A stretch of DNA of 64,000 nt, taken from contig JAFZRV010000006.1 of the NCBI GenBank assembly GCA_017619655.1, forward strand, positions 1 through 64,000, written 5' to 3'. Origin of the DNA: Bacteroidales bacterium. GTDB taxonomy: Bacteria > Bacteroidota > Bacteroidia > Bacteroidales > UBA932. The position numbers and the translations under genes were made by a program. The notes under the pieces are model-generated. The model saw nothing but the letters and a program-made list of their open reading frames with translations, made no database searches and was not told the origin of the DNA. Below are positions 1 through 8,808 of this stretch, one piece after another. Numbering within the stretch: position 1 is the first letter of the stretch; each line of letters starts with the position of its first letter.

Positions 1-168
1 GGCGAAGCGCGGCATCAGCCGCTAGCGGAGACCGTGAGGGGAGGGCTTGTGTAATAGCAGGTCGGAGCGGTAGGGTTTGGGGCGGAGCCCCAGTAAACAC
101 ATAAGAGCGAGACGGACACCAGAGCCGCGAAGCGAGCGCAAACGGACACAGAAGCCGCGCAACGAGCG

Positions 169-233
169 ATGCCGGATCAAGTCCGGCATGACGGAAACGC
201 AGCGGGCGATGCCGGATCAGATTCGGCATGACG
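169..233. repeat. Two REP-like palindromes in tandem
   Basis: The first palindrome is GCCGGATCAAGTCCGGC (171-187) and the second is GCCGGATCAGATTCGGC (211-227). Each is preceded by AT and followed by ATGACGGAA. The first copy and its flanks (169-193) are identical over 25 bases to 38441-38465, directly after folD. This is the common bacterial 'GCCGGA-loop-TCCGGC' intergenic repeat type. Confidence 0.8.
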
Positions 234-250
234 GAAGCACAAAGCGAGTG

Positions 251-330
251 TAGCGGCGGGTGGTATTCCGGGATGCGAGCATTTTTCTGCGAGCAGACCG
301 GAATGCCAGAGCCGCGCAGCGAGCGCAAAC
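251..330. repeat. Long-hairpin intergenic repeat, copy A
   Basis: The arms TGGTATTCCGG (261-271) and CCGGAATGCCA (298-308) form an 11-base stem with one G-T pair. The loop is G-rich with a T-run, followed by GAGCCGCGCAGCGAGCG. The order of motifs (REP, spacer, GCGGGTG, stem, T-run, stem, AGAGC) matches copy B at 38485-38555. Arm sequences differ between copies but stay complementary. Confidence 0.7.
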
Positions 331-394
331 GGCCGCCATATGCCGGTGCAGGGGAGAAGGACGGAGGAAAACCGGCGCGAAGATGCTACATTTT

Positions 395-426
395 TTTGCG
401 AAGAATAAAAAAAACATCTATACTTG
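395..426 (+). promoter_or_regulatory. Bacteroidota-type promoter of the first gene
   Basis: TTTG at 395-398 is followed after 20 bases by TATACTTG at 419-426, one mismatch from the TAnnTTTG -7 element. The expected transcript start lies about 20 bases before the ATG at 450. Confidence 0.6.
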
Positions 427-449
427 CAGCACCAAACAGCTATTGAACT

Positions 450-803
450 ATGACAGGACAGAATATCCCTAAAAAACGGGCTGTAATCAGCTACGAGAAC
501 ATGTCGGAAGCGTTGATGGATGCTTTCAAGGAGAAGTATCCGCACGGCTATGCCGATTACATGGGTGATATTTTCAAAGTGGACAAACCCGACGGCACCT
601 CATTCTATGCCGTCACCCTGGAAATTCCGGACGCGCTCTACCTGGTGAAGATCAAGGTGAGGGTGGACGACTACGAAGATGCAGAGGAAGTTTTCAAGAG
701 TGAAGATGGAGACGATGGAGAAGAAGGAGAAGGCGGAAGCTTCCCGGCATCGGACGACGATATCGCCGCGGCCGAAGCAGCCCAGGAGGAAGGTGAAGAC
801 TGA
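450..803 (+). CDS. Conserved hypothetical protein with acidic tail
   Basis: This 117-residue soluble protein has no signal peptide or membrane segment. The first 80 residues look folded (an N-terminal helix around NMSEALMDAFKEKYP and a beta-rich stretch around FYAVTLEIPDALYLVKIKV). The last 35 are almost all Asp, Glu, Gly and Ala. I do not recognise a characterised family; similar short acidic-tailed proteins occur in Bacteroidota. It has its own promoter and overlaps the ClC gene by 11 bases if that gene starts at the GTG at 793, so the two are probably co-transcribed. The function is unknown. Confidence 0.8.
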   Translation: MTGQNIPKKRAVISYENMSEALMDAFKEKYPHGYADYMGDIFKVDKPDGTSFYAVTLEIPDALYLVKIKVRVDDYEDAEEVFKSEDGDDGEEGEGGSFPASDDDIAAAEAAQEEGED

Positions 804-2538
804 TCGATCCAGAACACTGACCGAAAAGACCAAACTGCTGCTGCTGGCGGTGTTGGTAGGATTGCTGTGCGGATGCGCGGCAATTCTGCTTAAATCCCTG
901 ATCCACCTGATCCAGAACGGCCTCCGCTCCTGGTTCGAAGATCCGTCCGACAGCCTGCTCCTGCTGGTCTATCCGGGCGTGGGCATGCTGCTCTCGCTGC
1001 TCTTCGTCCGCTATATCCTGAAAGACAACATCAGCCATGGCGTGACCAAGGTGCTGCAGGCCGTGTCGAAGCACGACTCGAACATCAAGCCGCACAACAC
1101 CTGGTCGAGCCTCGTCGCCAGCTCGGTGACCATCGGCTTCGGCGGCAGCGTCGGCGCCGAGGCCCCGATCGTCTATTCCGGGGCCGCCATCGGCTCGGTG
1201 ATCGCCCGCAAGGCCGGGCTTTCCTACAAGAACGTGACGATGCTGCTGGGCTGCGGCGCGGCGGCGGCCATCGCGGGCATCTTCAAGGCCCCGCTGGCCG
1301 GCGTGCTCTTCACCCTGGAGATCCTGATGTTCAACATGTCGATGAACGCCATCCTGCCGCTGCTGCTCTCGTCGGTGACGGCCACGGTGGTGACCTACCT
1401 CTTCATGGGCACGGAAGTCCAGTTCGCCGGCTCGATCGAGGCCTTCCACATGGCCCGCATCCCGTTCTACCTGCTGCTCGGCGTCTTCTGCGGCTTCATG
1501 TCGCTGTGGTTCATCCGCATGACGCTGCGGGTGGAAGACCGCATGCGCCACATCGGCAATCCTTTCTGGCGCTGGGCCGTCTGCGCGGTGATGCTGGGCG
1601 TGCTGATCTACCTCTTCCCGCCGCTGTACGGCGAGGGCTACAGCTCGCTGAGCCTGATGCTCAACAACAACACGGCGGAAGTCCCCTCGCTCTTCGGCGA
1701 ACAGCTGCAGGCGAGTCCCTGGCTCTTCCTGCTCTATTTCGCCGCCATCATGCTGTTCAAGGTCTTCGCCACGGCCTTTACGAACGCCGGCGGCGGCGTG
1801 GGCGGCACCTTCGGCCCGACGCTGGTCTCCGGCGGCCTGGCCGGCTTCGTGCTTGCGCGCCTGGTCAACCTGCTGGGCTTCGCGGCCCTGCCCGAGGCCA
1901 ATTTCGTGCTGGTGGGCATGGCGGGCCTGATGGCCGGCGTCATGCAGGCGCCCATGACGGCGATCTTCCTGATCGCCGAGATCACGGGCGGCTACGAACT
2001 CCTGATCCCCCTGATCATCGCCTCGACGGTGAGCTACGGCACCATCCGCATCTTCGAGCGCTATTCCATCTATACCAAGCGCATCGCGGCACAGGGCGAA
2101 CTCCTGACGCACGACAGCGACCAGGCGGTGCTGACCCTGCTCAAGACCTCCGACCTGGTGGAGCGCGATTTCACGACCGTGTGCTACACCGACACGCTCG
2201 GCACGCTGGTCGACGCGATCTCCCATTCGCGGCGCAACCTCTTCCCCGTGCTCGACGAGCAGGGCCGCTTCCAGGGCATGGTGACGCTGGACGACGTGCG
2301 CAAGATCATGTTCCAGCGCGACAACTACGACAGCATCAAGATGTACAACATCATGAAGAGCGCGCCGGCCTTCGTCTACCTCGACGAGAAGATGGAGAGC
2401 GTGATGGACAAATTCGAATCGACGCAGGCCTGGAACCTGCCGGTCCTGGACGACGAAAACAAATACCTGGGATTCGTGTCGAAGAGCATGATCTTCTCTT
2501 CGTACCGCGACCAGCTCAAAGCGGTCTCCGATGAATAA
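793..2538 (+). CDS. ClC-type chloride channel/antiporter with two CBS domains
   Basis: This 581-residue inner-membrane protein has the ClC core followed by a tandem CBS pair (about residues 450-575). Selectivity motifs are visible: GSVGAEAP with the gating glutamate, GCGAAAAIAGIFKAPLAG, and GGGVGGTFGPTLVSGG. The retained glutamate suggests proton-coupled anion exchange rather than a pure channel. The frame is open back to an ATG at 679, but that would overlap the upstream gene by 125 bases with a basic, low-complexity extension. The GTG at 793 follows AGGAGGA and overlaps by only 11 bases, so I prefer it. The CBS pair probably senses an adenine nucleotide. It overlaps tex by 8 bases. Confidence 0.88.
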   Translation: MKTDRSRTLTEKTKLLLLAVLVGLLCGCAAILLKSLIHLIQNGLRSWFEDPSDSLLLLVYPGVGMLLSLLFVRYILKDNISHGVTKVLQAVSKHDSNIKPHNTWSSLVASSVTIGFGGSVGAEAPIVYSGAAIGSVIARKAGLSYKNVTMLLGCGAAAAIAGIFKAPLAGVLFTLEILMFNMSMNAILPLLLSSVTATVVTYLFMGTEVQFAGSIEAFHMARIPFYLLLGVFCGFMSLWFIRMTLRVEDRMRHIGNPFWRWAVCAVMLGVLIYLFPPLYGEGYSSLSLMLNNNTAEVPSLFGEQLQASPWLFLLYFAAIMLFKVFATAFTNAGGGVGGTFGPTLVSGGLAGFVLARLVNLLGFAALPEANFVLVGMAGLMAGVMQAPMTAIFLIAEITGGYELLIPLIIASTVSYGTIRIFERYSIYTKRIAAQGELLTHDSDQAVLTLLKTSDLVERDFTTVCYTDTLGTLVDAISHSRRNLFPVLDEQGRFQGMVTLDDVRKIMFQRDNYDSIKMYNIMKSAPAFVYLDEKMESVMDKFESTQAWNLPVLDDENKYLGFVSKSMIFSSYRDQLKAVSDE

Positions 2539-4648
2539 ACTGTATGTCAACCATATCGCCGGCCAGCTGCAAACAGCTGCCTGGCAAGTCGAGCATTGCG
2601 TCGAACTCCTGGAAGAAGGGGCCACCATCCCTTTCATCAGCCGATACCGCAAGGAGCGTACGGGCGCGCTCGACGAGATGCAGGTGGCGGCGGTCCGGCA
2701 CTACTGGCTGCGCTTCACCGAGCTGGAGAAGCGCAAGGCGGCCATCCTGGCCAGCATCGAGGAGCAGGGCAAGCTCACGCCGGAACTGCGCAAATCCATT
2801 GAAAACGAGGTGGATGCGCAGACCGTGGAGGATCTCTACCTGCCGTACCGGCCCAAGCGCAAGACCCGCGCTTCCGTGGCCCGCGAGAAAGGCTACGAGC
2901 CCCTGGCCCTGCAGCTCTGGGAGATGAAACTCGACCGCCCGGAGCGCGAAAAAGAAGAGGCCCTGGCGGGCGCCCGCGACATCATCGCCGAGATGGTGGC
3001 GGACAGCCAGCCCGTACGCGCCCAGCTGCGCGACCTCTACACCCAGTGGGGCACCGTGGCTTCCCACGTGGTCAAGGGCAAGGAAGACGACCCCGAGGCC
3101 CAGAACTACCGCAACTACTTCGACTTTTCGCAGCGCCTCGACCGCATCCCCTCGCACCGCCTGCTGGCGATGCTGCGGGCCCAGGACCAGGGCGTGATCA
3201 AGGTCCGGATGGAAGTCAACCCCGACCACGCGCTGGAGCGCATTTCGCGGAAAGTGTATGATCGCAAGCCGCGCCCGACCCCGGCTTGCCGGGCCCAGGT
3301 CGACGAAGCGCTCGAAGATTCGTACAAGCGCCTGCTGCACCCTTCCATCGAGAACGAGGTGCTGGCGCGCGCCAAGGAGAAAGCCGACATCGAGGCCATC
3401 CGCGTGTTCGGCGAGAACCTCCGGCAGCTGCTGCTCGCGCCGCCGGTGGGGCAGAAGCGCACCCTGGCCATCGACCCGGGCTTCCGCACCGGCTGCAAGG
3501 TGGTGTGCCTCGACGCGCAGGGGAACCTGCTGCACAACGACACCATCTACCCGCATCCGCCCGTGAGCGAGAAGATGGCGGCCATGAAGAAGATCTCGCA
3601 GATGGTGGAGGCCTACAAGATCGAGGTCATCGCCATCGGCAACGGTACGGCCGGCCGCGAGACCGAGGCCTTCATCCAGAAGATCGCCCTGCCCGAGGGC
3701 GTGCGCGTCTACTCCGTGAGCGAGGACGGCGCCTCCGTGTATTCGGCTTCGGACGTGGCGCGCGAGGAGTTCCCCGACTACGACGTGACGGTGCGCGGCG
3801 CGGTGTCGATCGGGCGCCGGCTCATGGACCCGCTCTCCGAGCTGGTGAAGATCGATCCCAAGAGCATCGGGGTGGGACAGTACCAGCACGACGTGGACCA
3901 GGGCCTGCTCAAGGAGCAGCTCGACGAGACCGTGGAGAGCTGCGTCAACAGCGTGGGCGTGAACCTCAACACGGCCAGCAGCTGGCTGCTGCGCTACGTG
4001 TCGGGCATCGGCCCGGTGCTGGCCCGCAACATCGTGGACTACCGCGCCGAGAACGGCCCCTTCCGCTCCCGCAGCGAGCTGATGGAGGTCAAGCGCTTGG
4101 GCGCCAAGGTCTTCGAACAGTGCGCCGGCTTCCTGCGCATCCCCGACGCCGCCAATCCGCTCGACAACACGGCCGTCCATCCGGAGCGCTACGCCCTGGT
4201 GGAGCGCATGGCCGCCGACGCGGGCGTGAGCGTCGACGCGTTCATCGCCGACGGAAAGGTCCGCGAGGGCGTCGAGCTGAAGCGCTATGTGACGGACGAG
4301 GCGGGCATGCCCACCCTCACCGACATCATGACCGAGATCGCCAAGCGCGGGCGGGATCCCCGCGGCTCGATCCAGGTGTTCGAATTCTCCCACGAGATCC
4401 AGTCGATCGAAGACGTGCAGGTGGGTATGATCCTGCCCTGCATCGTGACCAACGTCACGGCCTTCGGCGCCTTCGTCGACATCGGCATCCACGAGCATGG
4501 CCTGATCCATGTATCGCAGATGGCCGACCAATACGTGTCCGATCCTTCCAAGGTGCTCAAGGTGCACCAGCAGCTTGAGGCCCGCGTGATCCAGGTGGAT
4601 CTCGACCGGAAGCGGATCGGACTGTCACTGAAAGGTTTAAAAAAATGA
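2531..4648 (+). CDS. tex: Tex-family RNA-binding transcription accessory protein
   Basis: At 705 residues this is slightly shorter than typical Tex (about 720-780). Domain order is standard: N-terminal helical region with FISRYRKERTGALDE, YqgF/RNase H-like fold (around LAIDPGFRTGCK), helix-hairpin-helix pair (SGIGPVLARNIVDYR), and a C-terminal S1 domain (GMILPCIVTNVTAFGAFVDIG, ending GLSLKGLKK). Tex binds nucleic acid and affects transcription in several bacteria. Its gene overlaps ClC by 8 bases and the TonB receptor by 4 (ATGA), implying translational coupling. Confidence 0.95.
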   Translation: MNKLYVNHIAGQLQTAAWQVEHCVELLEEGATIPFISRYRKERTGALDEMQVAAVRHYWLRFTELEKRKAAILASIEEQGKLTPELRKSIENEVDAQTVEDLYLPYRPKRKTRASVAREKGYEPLALQLWEMKLDRPEREKEEALAGARDIIAEMVADSQPVRAQLRDLYTQWGTVASHVVKGKEDDPEAQNYRNYFDFSQRLDRIPSHRLLAMLRAQDQGVIKVRMEVNPDHALERISRKVYDRKPRPTPACRAQVDEALEDSYKRLLHPSIENEVLARAKEKADIEAIRVFGENLRQLLLAPPVGQKRTLAIDPGFRTGCKVVCLDAQGNLLHNDTIYPHPPVSEKMAAMKKISQMVEAYKIEVIAIGNGTAGRETEAFIQKIALPEGVRVYSVSEDGASVYSASDVAREEFPDYDVTVRGAVSIGRRLMDPLSELVKIDPKSIGVGQYQHDVDQGLLKEQLDETVESCVNSVGVNLNTASSWLLRYVSGIGPVLARNIVDYRAENGPFRSRSELMEVKRLGAKVFEQCAGFLRIPDAANPLDNTAVHPERYALVERMAADAGVSVDAFIADGKVREGVELKRYVTDEAGMPTLTDIMTEIAKRGRDPRGSIQVFEFSHEIQSIEDVQVGMILPCIVTNVTAFGAFVDIGIHEHGLIHVSQMADQYVSDPSKVLKVHQQLEARVIQVDLDRKRIGLSLKGLKK

Positions 4649-7059
4649 GAAGAGAGATGAAGCGAAAGAGAAGGGGGATGATCGCCGCCATAGCCGCGGC
4701 GATTCTCGCACTGGCGGCCACCCCCGCCGCCGCCCAGCAGAAATGCACCGTCAGCGGCTACATGACCGACGCCGCGTCGGGCGAGTCGCTGATCAGCGCC
4801 GCCCTCCTGGACCAGCTGTCCAAGCTGGGAACCGTGACCAACAACTTCGGCTTTTATACCCTGACCCTGCCCGCCGGCGAGGTGTCGCTCGAGTGGTCGT
4901 ACATCGGCTATGAGACCGTGACGTCCTCGTTCCGGCTGCAGCGCGACACCGTGATCCACGTGGCCCTCCAGCCCTCGGCCGAGATGCTTGCGGGCGCGGC
5001 CGTGACGGCCTCCCGCTCCGAGACCGGCGTGCGCGGCTCCCAGATGAGCGCCATCGAGATTCCGGTCTACCAGATCAAACACGTGCCCGCCCTGGCCGGC
5101 GAGGTCGACGTGATCAAGGCCATCCAGCTGCTGCCGGGCGTGCAGTCCGGCACGGAAGGCTCGGCCGGCCTCTATGTGCGCGGCGGCGGTCCCGACGAGA
5201 ACCTGCTGCTGCTCGACGGCGTGCCCATCTACAACGTCAACCACATGCTGGGCTTCTTCTCGGTGTTCAACGCCGACGCCATCAAGAACGTGACCCTCTA
5301 CAAGGGCAGCTTCCCGGCCCGTTTCGGCAGCCGCCTCTCCAGCATCGTGGACGTCCGCATGAAGGACGGCAACGACAAGGAATACCACGGCAGCGCCTCG
5401 GTGGGCCTGCTCTCCGCCAAGTTCCAGGTGGAAGGCCCCATCGTCAAGGGGAAGACCACCTTCAACGTGTCGGCGCGCCGCACCTACTACGACATCCTCT
5501 CGCAGCCCCTCATCGCCATGTACCTGAAGATGGAGGGCCAGGATGGGGACCGCGCCATGGGCGGCTACTATTTCTACGACATCAACGCCAAGCTGACGCA
5601 CCGCTTCTCGAACCGCGACAAGCTCTACGCCAGCTACTACATGGGCGACGACCGCGTCTACGCCCGCTACAAGATCAACGACGGCGACGACTACACGAAA
5701 ATGAAGCTCGGCTGGAACTGGGGCAACATCGTGGGCTCCGTGCGCTGGAACCACGTATTCGGTCCCAAGCTCTTCGTCAACACGACCGTCAACTACACGC
5801 GCTACCGCCACGGCCTGGGCATCGAGGCCACGGAAAAGATGAGCGGCTGGCCGGAAGCGGAGGTCGACCTCGACTACCTGTCGCGCATCGGCGACATCTC
5901 GACCGCGGCGGATTTCGAGTACAACCCCAACCCGAACCACGACATCCGCTTCGGCGCCACCTACATCCACCACGCTTTCAAGCCGTCCATCACGACGCTG
6001 CGCTACATGGAGGGCGGCCTGTCCGGCGTCCCGACCTCCATCGACACCACCTACGGCGACAAGAACCTCTTCACGCACGAGGCGGCCGCCTACGTGGAGG
6101 ACAACTGGTCGATCGCCCGCTGGCTGAAGGTCAACCTCGGCCTGCGCTACGTGCTCTACAACACGGACGGAAAGACCTATCACTCCCTGGAGCCGCGCGT
6201 GAGCCTGCGCGCCCTGATCACCGACGACGTGTCCGTCAAGGCCTCCTGGTCGCGGATGAGCCAGTCGGTGCACCTGCTGTGCAACAGCAACATCACCCTG
6301 CCCACGGACCTCTGGGTGCCGGTCACGGGCCAGATCCTGCCCATGTATTCCAACCAGGCCGCGGCCGGCGTGTTCTACAGCGTGGGCCCGGTGGACCTCT
6401 CGGTGGAGGGCTACTACAAGACCATGGACAATGTGCTGGAGTACCGCGACGGAACCTCTTTCCTCGGCTCGACCACGGGCTGGGAGGAGAAAGTGGCGAT
6501 GGGCCGCGGATGGGCCTACGGCGTGGAATTCCTGGCCCAGAAGAAGACCGGCAAACTGACCGGCTGGGTGGGCTACACCTGGTCGAAGACCATGCGCCAG
6601 TTCGACCGCGAGGGCAACATCATCAACTTCGGCGAGCCCTTCCCGGCCAAGTACGACCGCCGGCACGACCTGAGCGTCACCGCTTCCTACGAGATCAACC
6701 GGAAGATCGACGTATCGGCCACCTACATCTACGGCACCGGCGTCTGCGGCTCGCTGGCCATGCAGAGCATCAGCGTGATGCCCGGCTTCACCAAGGAGCT
6801 CGAATACTACTATCCCACCACGACGGTGGACTACCTGGAAGGCCGCAACAACTACCGCATGCCTTCCTACCAGCGGCTCGACGTGGGCGTCAATTTCAAG
6901 CGCCAGTTCGACAACGGCTGCCGCCGCTCGATCAACGTGAGCGTCTACAACACCCTGAACCGGAACAACCCGTTCCTCGTCTACCGCGACGGCAACGAGC
7001 TCAAGCAGCTGTCCATCTTCCCGATCATGCCGTCGGTTTCTTATACATTTGAATTCTAG
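4645..7059 (+). CDS. TonB-dependent outer-membrane receptor with carboxypeptidase-like N-terminal domain
   Basis: This 804-residue protein begins with a basic N-terminus and hydrophobic signal peptide ending near AATPAAAQQ. A carboxypeptidase-D-regulatory-like domain follows (about 30-115), then a plug (about 130-240, with LYVRGGGPDENLLLLDGVPIYN) and a beta-barrel ending in SYTFEF, the usual terminal aromatic. It imports an unknown ligand across the outer membrane with TonB-ExbBD. It is paired with a DUF4249 lipoprotein immediately downstream, a recurrent Bacteroidota arrangement distinct from SusCD. The substrate cannot be told from sequence. Confidence 0.92.
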   Translation: MRREMKRKRRGMIAAIAAAILALAATPAAAQQKCTVSGYMTDAASGESLISAALLDQLSKLGTVTNNFGFYTLTLPAGEVSLEWSYIGYETVTSSFRLQRDTVIHVALQPSAEMLAGAAVTASRSETGVRGSQMSAIEIPVYQIKHVPALAGEVDVIKAIQLLPGVQSGTEGSAGLYVRGGGPDENLLLLDGVPIYNVNHMLGFFSVFNADAIKNVTLYKGSFPARFGSRLSSIVDVRMKDGNDKEYHGSASVGLLSAKFQVEGPIVKGKTTFNVSARRTYYDILSQPLIAMYLKMEGQDGDRAMGGYYFYDINAKLTHRFSNRDKLYASYYMGDDRVYARYKINDGDDYTKMKLGWNWGNIVGSVRWNHVFGPKLFVNTTVNYTRYRHGLGIEATEKMSGWPEAEVDLDYLSRIGDISTAADFEYNPNPNHDIRFGATYIHHAFKPSITTLRYMEGGLSGVPTSIDTTYGDKNLFTHEAAAYVEDNWSIARWLKVNLGLRYVLYNTDGKTYHSLEPRVSLRALITDDVSVKASWSRMSQSVHLLCNSNITLPTDLWVPVTGQILPMYSNQAAAGVFYSVGPVDLSVEGYYKTMDNVLEYRDGTSFLGSTTGWEEKVAMGRGWAYGVEFLAQKKTGKLTGWVGYTWSKTMRQFDREGNIINFGEPFPAKYDRRHDLSVTASYEINRKIDVSATYIYGTGVCGSLAMQSISVMPGFTKELEYYYPTTTVDYLEGRNNYRMPSYQRLDVGVNFKRQFDNGCRRSINVSVYNTLNRNNPFLVYRDGNELKQLSIFPIMPSVSYTFEF

Positions 7060-7071
7060 GAGGATACGATC
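7058..7071 (+). promoter_or_regulatory. Strong Shine-Dalgarno site before the DUF4249 gene
   Basis: AGGAGG at 7058-7063 stands 8 bases before the ATG at 7072 and overlaps the receptor stop codon. Such a perfect site is unusual in this window, where most genes lack one. Confidence 0.6.
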
Positions 7072-8028
7072 ATGAAGAAATTGTATATCGTTGCACTGGC
7101 CGTCGCGGCGCTCCTGGGTGGCGCCTGCGAGAAAGTCATCGAATTCAAGGGCGAGATCGCCGCACCGCGCCTGACCATCGCGGCGCAGGCCGTGGCGGGC
7201 GACCCGTTCCCGGTCTACGTGGCCTCCTCCGTGTTCTTCCTGGACAACAACAGGGCCGAGAATGCCTATACGAAGAACCTGGACACGCTGCGCGGCGAGG
7301 TGCGCTGCTATGTCAACGGCTCGAAGCAGAGCCGGAAGATGGTGCTGCACGCGGACGCGGGCCACACGAGCTATTGCTACCTGGCGGAGGATTACGTGCC
7401 CGCCCCGGGCGACCACATCCGCGTGGAAGCGGAATTCCCGGGCTTCGACCTGGCCTGGGCGGAGACCGACGTGCCACTGCTGCCGAAGTTCGAGATCGTC
7501 TCGACCACGTGGACCCTGCAGCCGAAGAGCTGGGAAGGGGAGCAGGACTACTACCAGGTGGACATGACCCTTACCGTGACGGACGACGCCTCCTACGACA
7601 AATACTACTGCCTGCAGCCCATCCAGGGCTATTACTTCGTCCCCGGGGAGATGTCCTTCGTGGAGGTCGTGCCGTTCAAGTCGAGCGACATCATCTTCCA
7701 GCAGCTGGACGTCAGCGCCTTCCAGCGCTTCGACTTCCAGACGGGCGAACCGCTGGCCGTCAACTACTTCACCGACAGCATGATCAAGGGAAAGAGCTAC
7801 ACCTTCAAGATCCAGCTGGTCGGGGTGGCCTCGCCCGAGGACCTCAACTTCTTCAGTGTCCGGCTGTCGACGGTCAACGAGAGCCTGTACTGGTTCGACA
7901 TGTCCTTCTCGCAGCAGGAATACCAGTTCGACCTCTTCTCGGAGGGCGTGACGATCTACAGCAACGTGCACGGCGGCTACGGCGTGCTCTGCGCCGCGGC
8001 CCCGGCCTGGGCGGATGTCGAATGGTAG
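7072..8028 (+). CDS. DUF4249-family lipoprotein
   Basis: This 318-residue protein has a lipoprotein signal peptide with lipobox LLGGAC, so Cys19 would be lipidated. The mature region opens with KVIEFKGEIAAPRLTIAAQ, typical of DUF4249, and is beta-rich. DUF4249 proteins are encoded beside TonB receptors carrying a carboxypeptidase-like domain and are thought to be their surface or periplasmic partners. The gap to the receptor gene is 12 bases. Exact role and ligand are unknown. Confidence 0.85.
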   Translation: MKKLYIVALAVAALLGGACEKVIEFKGEIAAPRLTIAAQAVAGDPFPVYVASSVFFLDNNRAENAYTKNLDTLRGEVRCYVNGSKQSRKMVLHADAGHTSYCYLAEDYVPAPGDHIRVEAEFPGFDLAWAETDVPLLPKFEIVSTTWTLQPKSWEGEQDYYQVDMTLTVTDDASYDKYYCLQPIQGYYFVPGEMSFVEVVPFKSSDIIFQQLDVSAFQRFDFQTGEPLAVNYFTDSMIKGKSYTFKIQLVGVASPEDLNFFSVRLSTVNESLYWFDMSFSQQEYQFDLFSEGVTIYSNVHGGYGVLCAAAPAWADVEW

Positions 8029-8038
8029 GAAATTATTC

Positions 8039-8055
8039 CTATCTTTGCAAGATAG
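8039..8055 (+). promoter_or_regulatory. Promoter -7 element inside an inverted repeat
   Basis: TATCTTTG at 8040-8047 matches TAnnTTTG and lies 25 bases before the ATG at 8073. CTATCTT (8039-8045) and AAGATAG (8049-8055) form a 7-base inverted repeat covering the element and the expected transcript start. No good -33 TTG is visible. A similar arrangement occurs before gyrB. Confidence 0.55.
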
Positions 8056-8072
8056 CTTAAAACAGAGGCTTT

Positions 8073-8801
8073 ATGGACAAGAAAGTCATCATCATCCCGA
8101 CGTACAACGAGAAAGAAAACATCGAGAAGATCATCCGGGCGGTACGCGCCCTGGAGGGTGATTACCACGTGCTGATCATCGACGACGGTTCGCCCGACGG
8201 CACCGCCGCCATCGTCAAGAAGCTCCAGGAGGAGTTCCCGACGCAGCTCCACCTCATCGAGCGCGCCGGCAAGCTGGGCCTGGGCACGGCGTACCTGACG
8301 GGTTTCCGCTGGGCGCTCGAGCACGGCTACGACTATGTCTTCGAGATGGATGCGGACTTTTCGCACAAGCCCTCCGACGTGCCGCGCCTCTATGCCGCGT
8401 GCGCCGAAGGCGGGGCCGACATGGCCATCGGTTCGCGCTACTGCAACGGCATCAGCGTGATCAACTGGCCCATCGGCCGCGTCATCATGTCGTACTACGC
8501 GTCGGCCTATGTCCGCACGGTGCTGCGCATGAAAGTCTACGACACCACCGCCGGTTTTAAGTGCTACTCGCGCAAAGTGCTGGAAGCCATCGATTTCGAC
8601 CGCATCAAGATGCATGGCTACGGCTTCCAGATCGAGATGAAATACAACGCCTACAAGCTGGGCTTCAAGATCGCCGAGGTGCCCATCATCTTCGAGGACC
8701 GCAAGGAAGGCTCCTCCAAGATGAGCTCCGGTATTTTCGGCGAGGCCTTCTGGGGCGTGCTGAAACTGCGCTTCCGCAAAATCCGTCCGCGCAAAGCCTG
8801 A
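8073..8801 (+). CDS. Polyprenyl-phosphate sugar transferase (DPM1-like, GT2)
   Basis: This 242-residue cytoplasmic glycosyltransferase of GT family 2 resembles dolichyl/polyprenyl monophosphomannose synthase. Motifs include IIPTYNEKENIEKII, VLIIDDGSPDGTA, and FEMDADFSHKP (DxD metal/nucleotide site), then GSRYCNG and the KEGSSKMS segment near the C-terminus. It probably moves a sugar from a nucleotide donor to undecaprenyl phosphate for glycans built outside the membrane. There is no C-terminal membrane domain, so it is the short soluble form. It has its own promoter and is followed 7 bases later by a racemase gene. Confidence 0.88.
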   Translation: MDKKVIIIPTYNEKENIEKIIRAVRALEGDYHVLIIDDGSPDGTAAIVKKLQEEFPTQLHLIERAGKLGLGTAYLTGFRWALEHGYDYVFEMDADFSHKPSDVPRLYAACAEGGADMAIGSRYCNGISVINWPIGRVIMSYYASAYVRTVLRMKVYDTTAGFKCYSRKVLEAIDFDRIKMHGYGFQIEMKYNAYKLGFKIAEVPIIFEDRKEGSSKMSSGIFGEAFWGVLKLRFRKIRPRKA

Positions 8802-8808
8802 AGCAGAC

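Larger units (their letters stand above)
1..449. repeat. Gene-free region made of dispersed hairpin repeats
   Basis: No credible gene is seen here; the short open frames are low-complexity readings of repeats. From left to right there is a small palindrome GGGGCGGAGCCCC (79-91), two tandem copies of a right-half repeat ending in GCGAGCG or ACGAGCG (about 105-168), two REP-like palindromes (171-187 and 211-227), and a long hairpin with arms at 261-271 and 298-308. The same modules recur at 13967-14105 and 38441-38555. The last 50 bases carry the promoter of the first gene. Confidence 0.75.

Noticed and set aside
1..449. CRISPR array suggested by repeated motifs
   Set aside because: The repeats are palindromic, irregularly spaced and found elsewhere singly; no cas gene is nearby.
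177..545. Short open frames in both directions in the repeat region
   Set aside because: They translate hairpin repeats, have no consistent start signals and overlap the promoter of the first gene.
679..792. N-terminal extension of the ClC protein
   Set aside because: It overlaps the upstream gene by 125 bases and encodes a low-complexity basic stretch. The GTG at 793 has a better context.
694..2652. Long open frame on the minus strand opposite the ClC gene
   Set aside because: The sequence is His, Ala, Gly and Arg-rich with no domain pattern, as expected of antisense frames in G+C-rich genes. The plus-strand gene is clear.
4285..7971. 1228-residue minus-strand open frame opposite the TonB receptor and DUF4249
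   Set aside because: It spans several real genes on the other strand and has antisense-like composition; no homology is recognisable.
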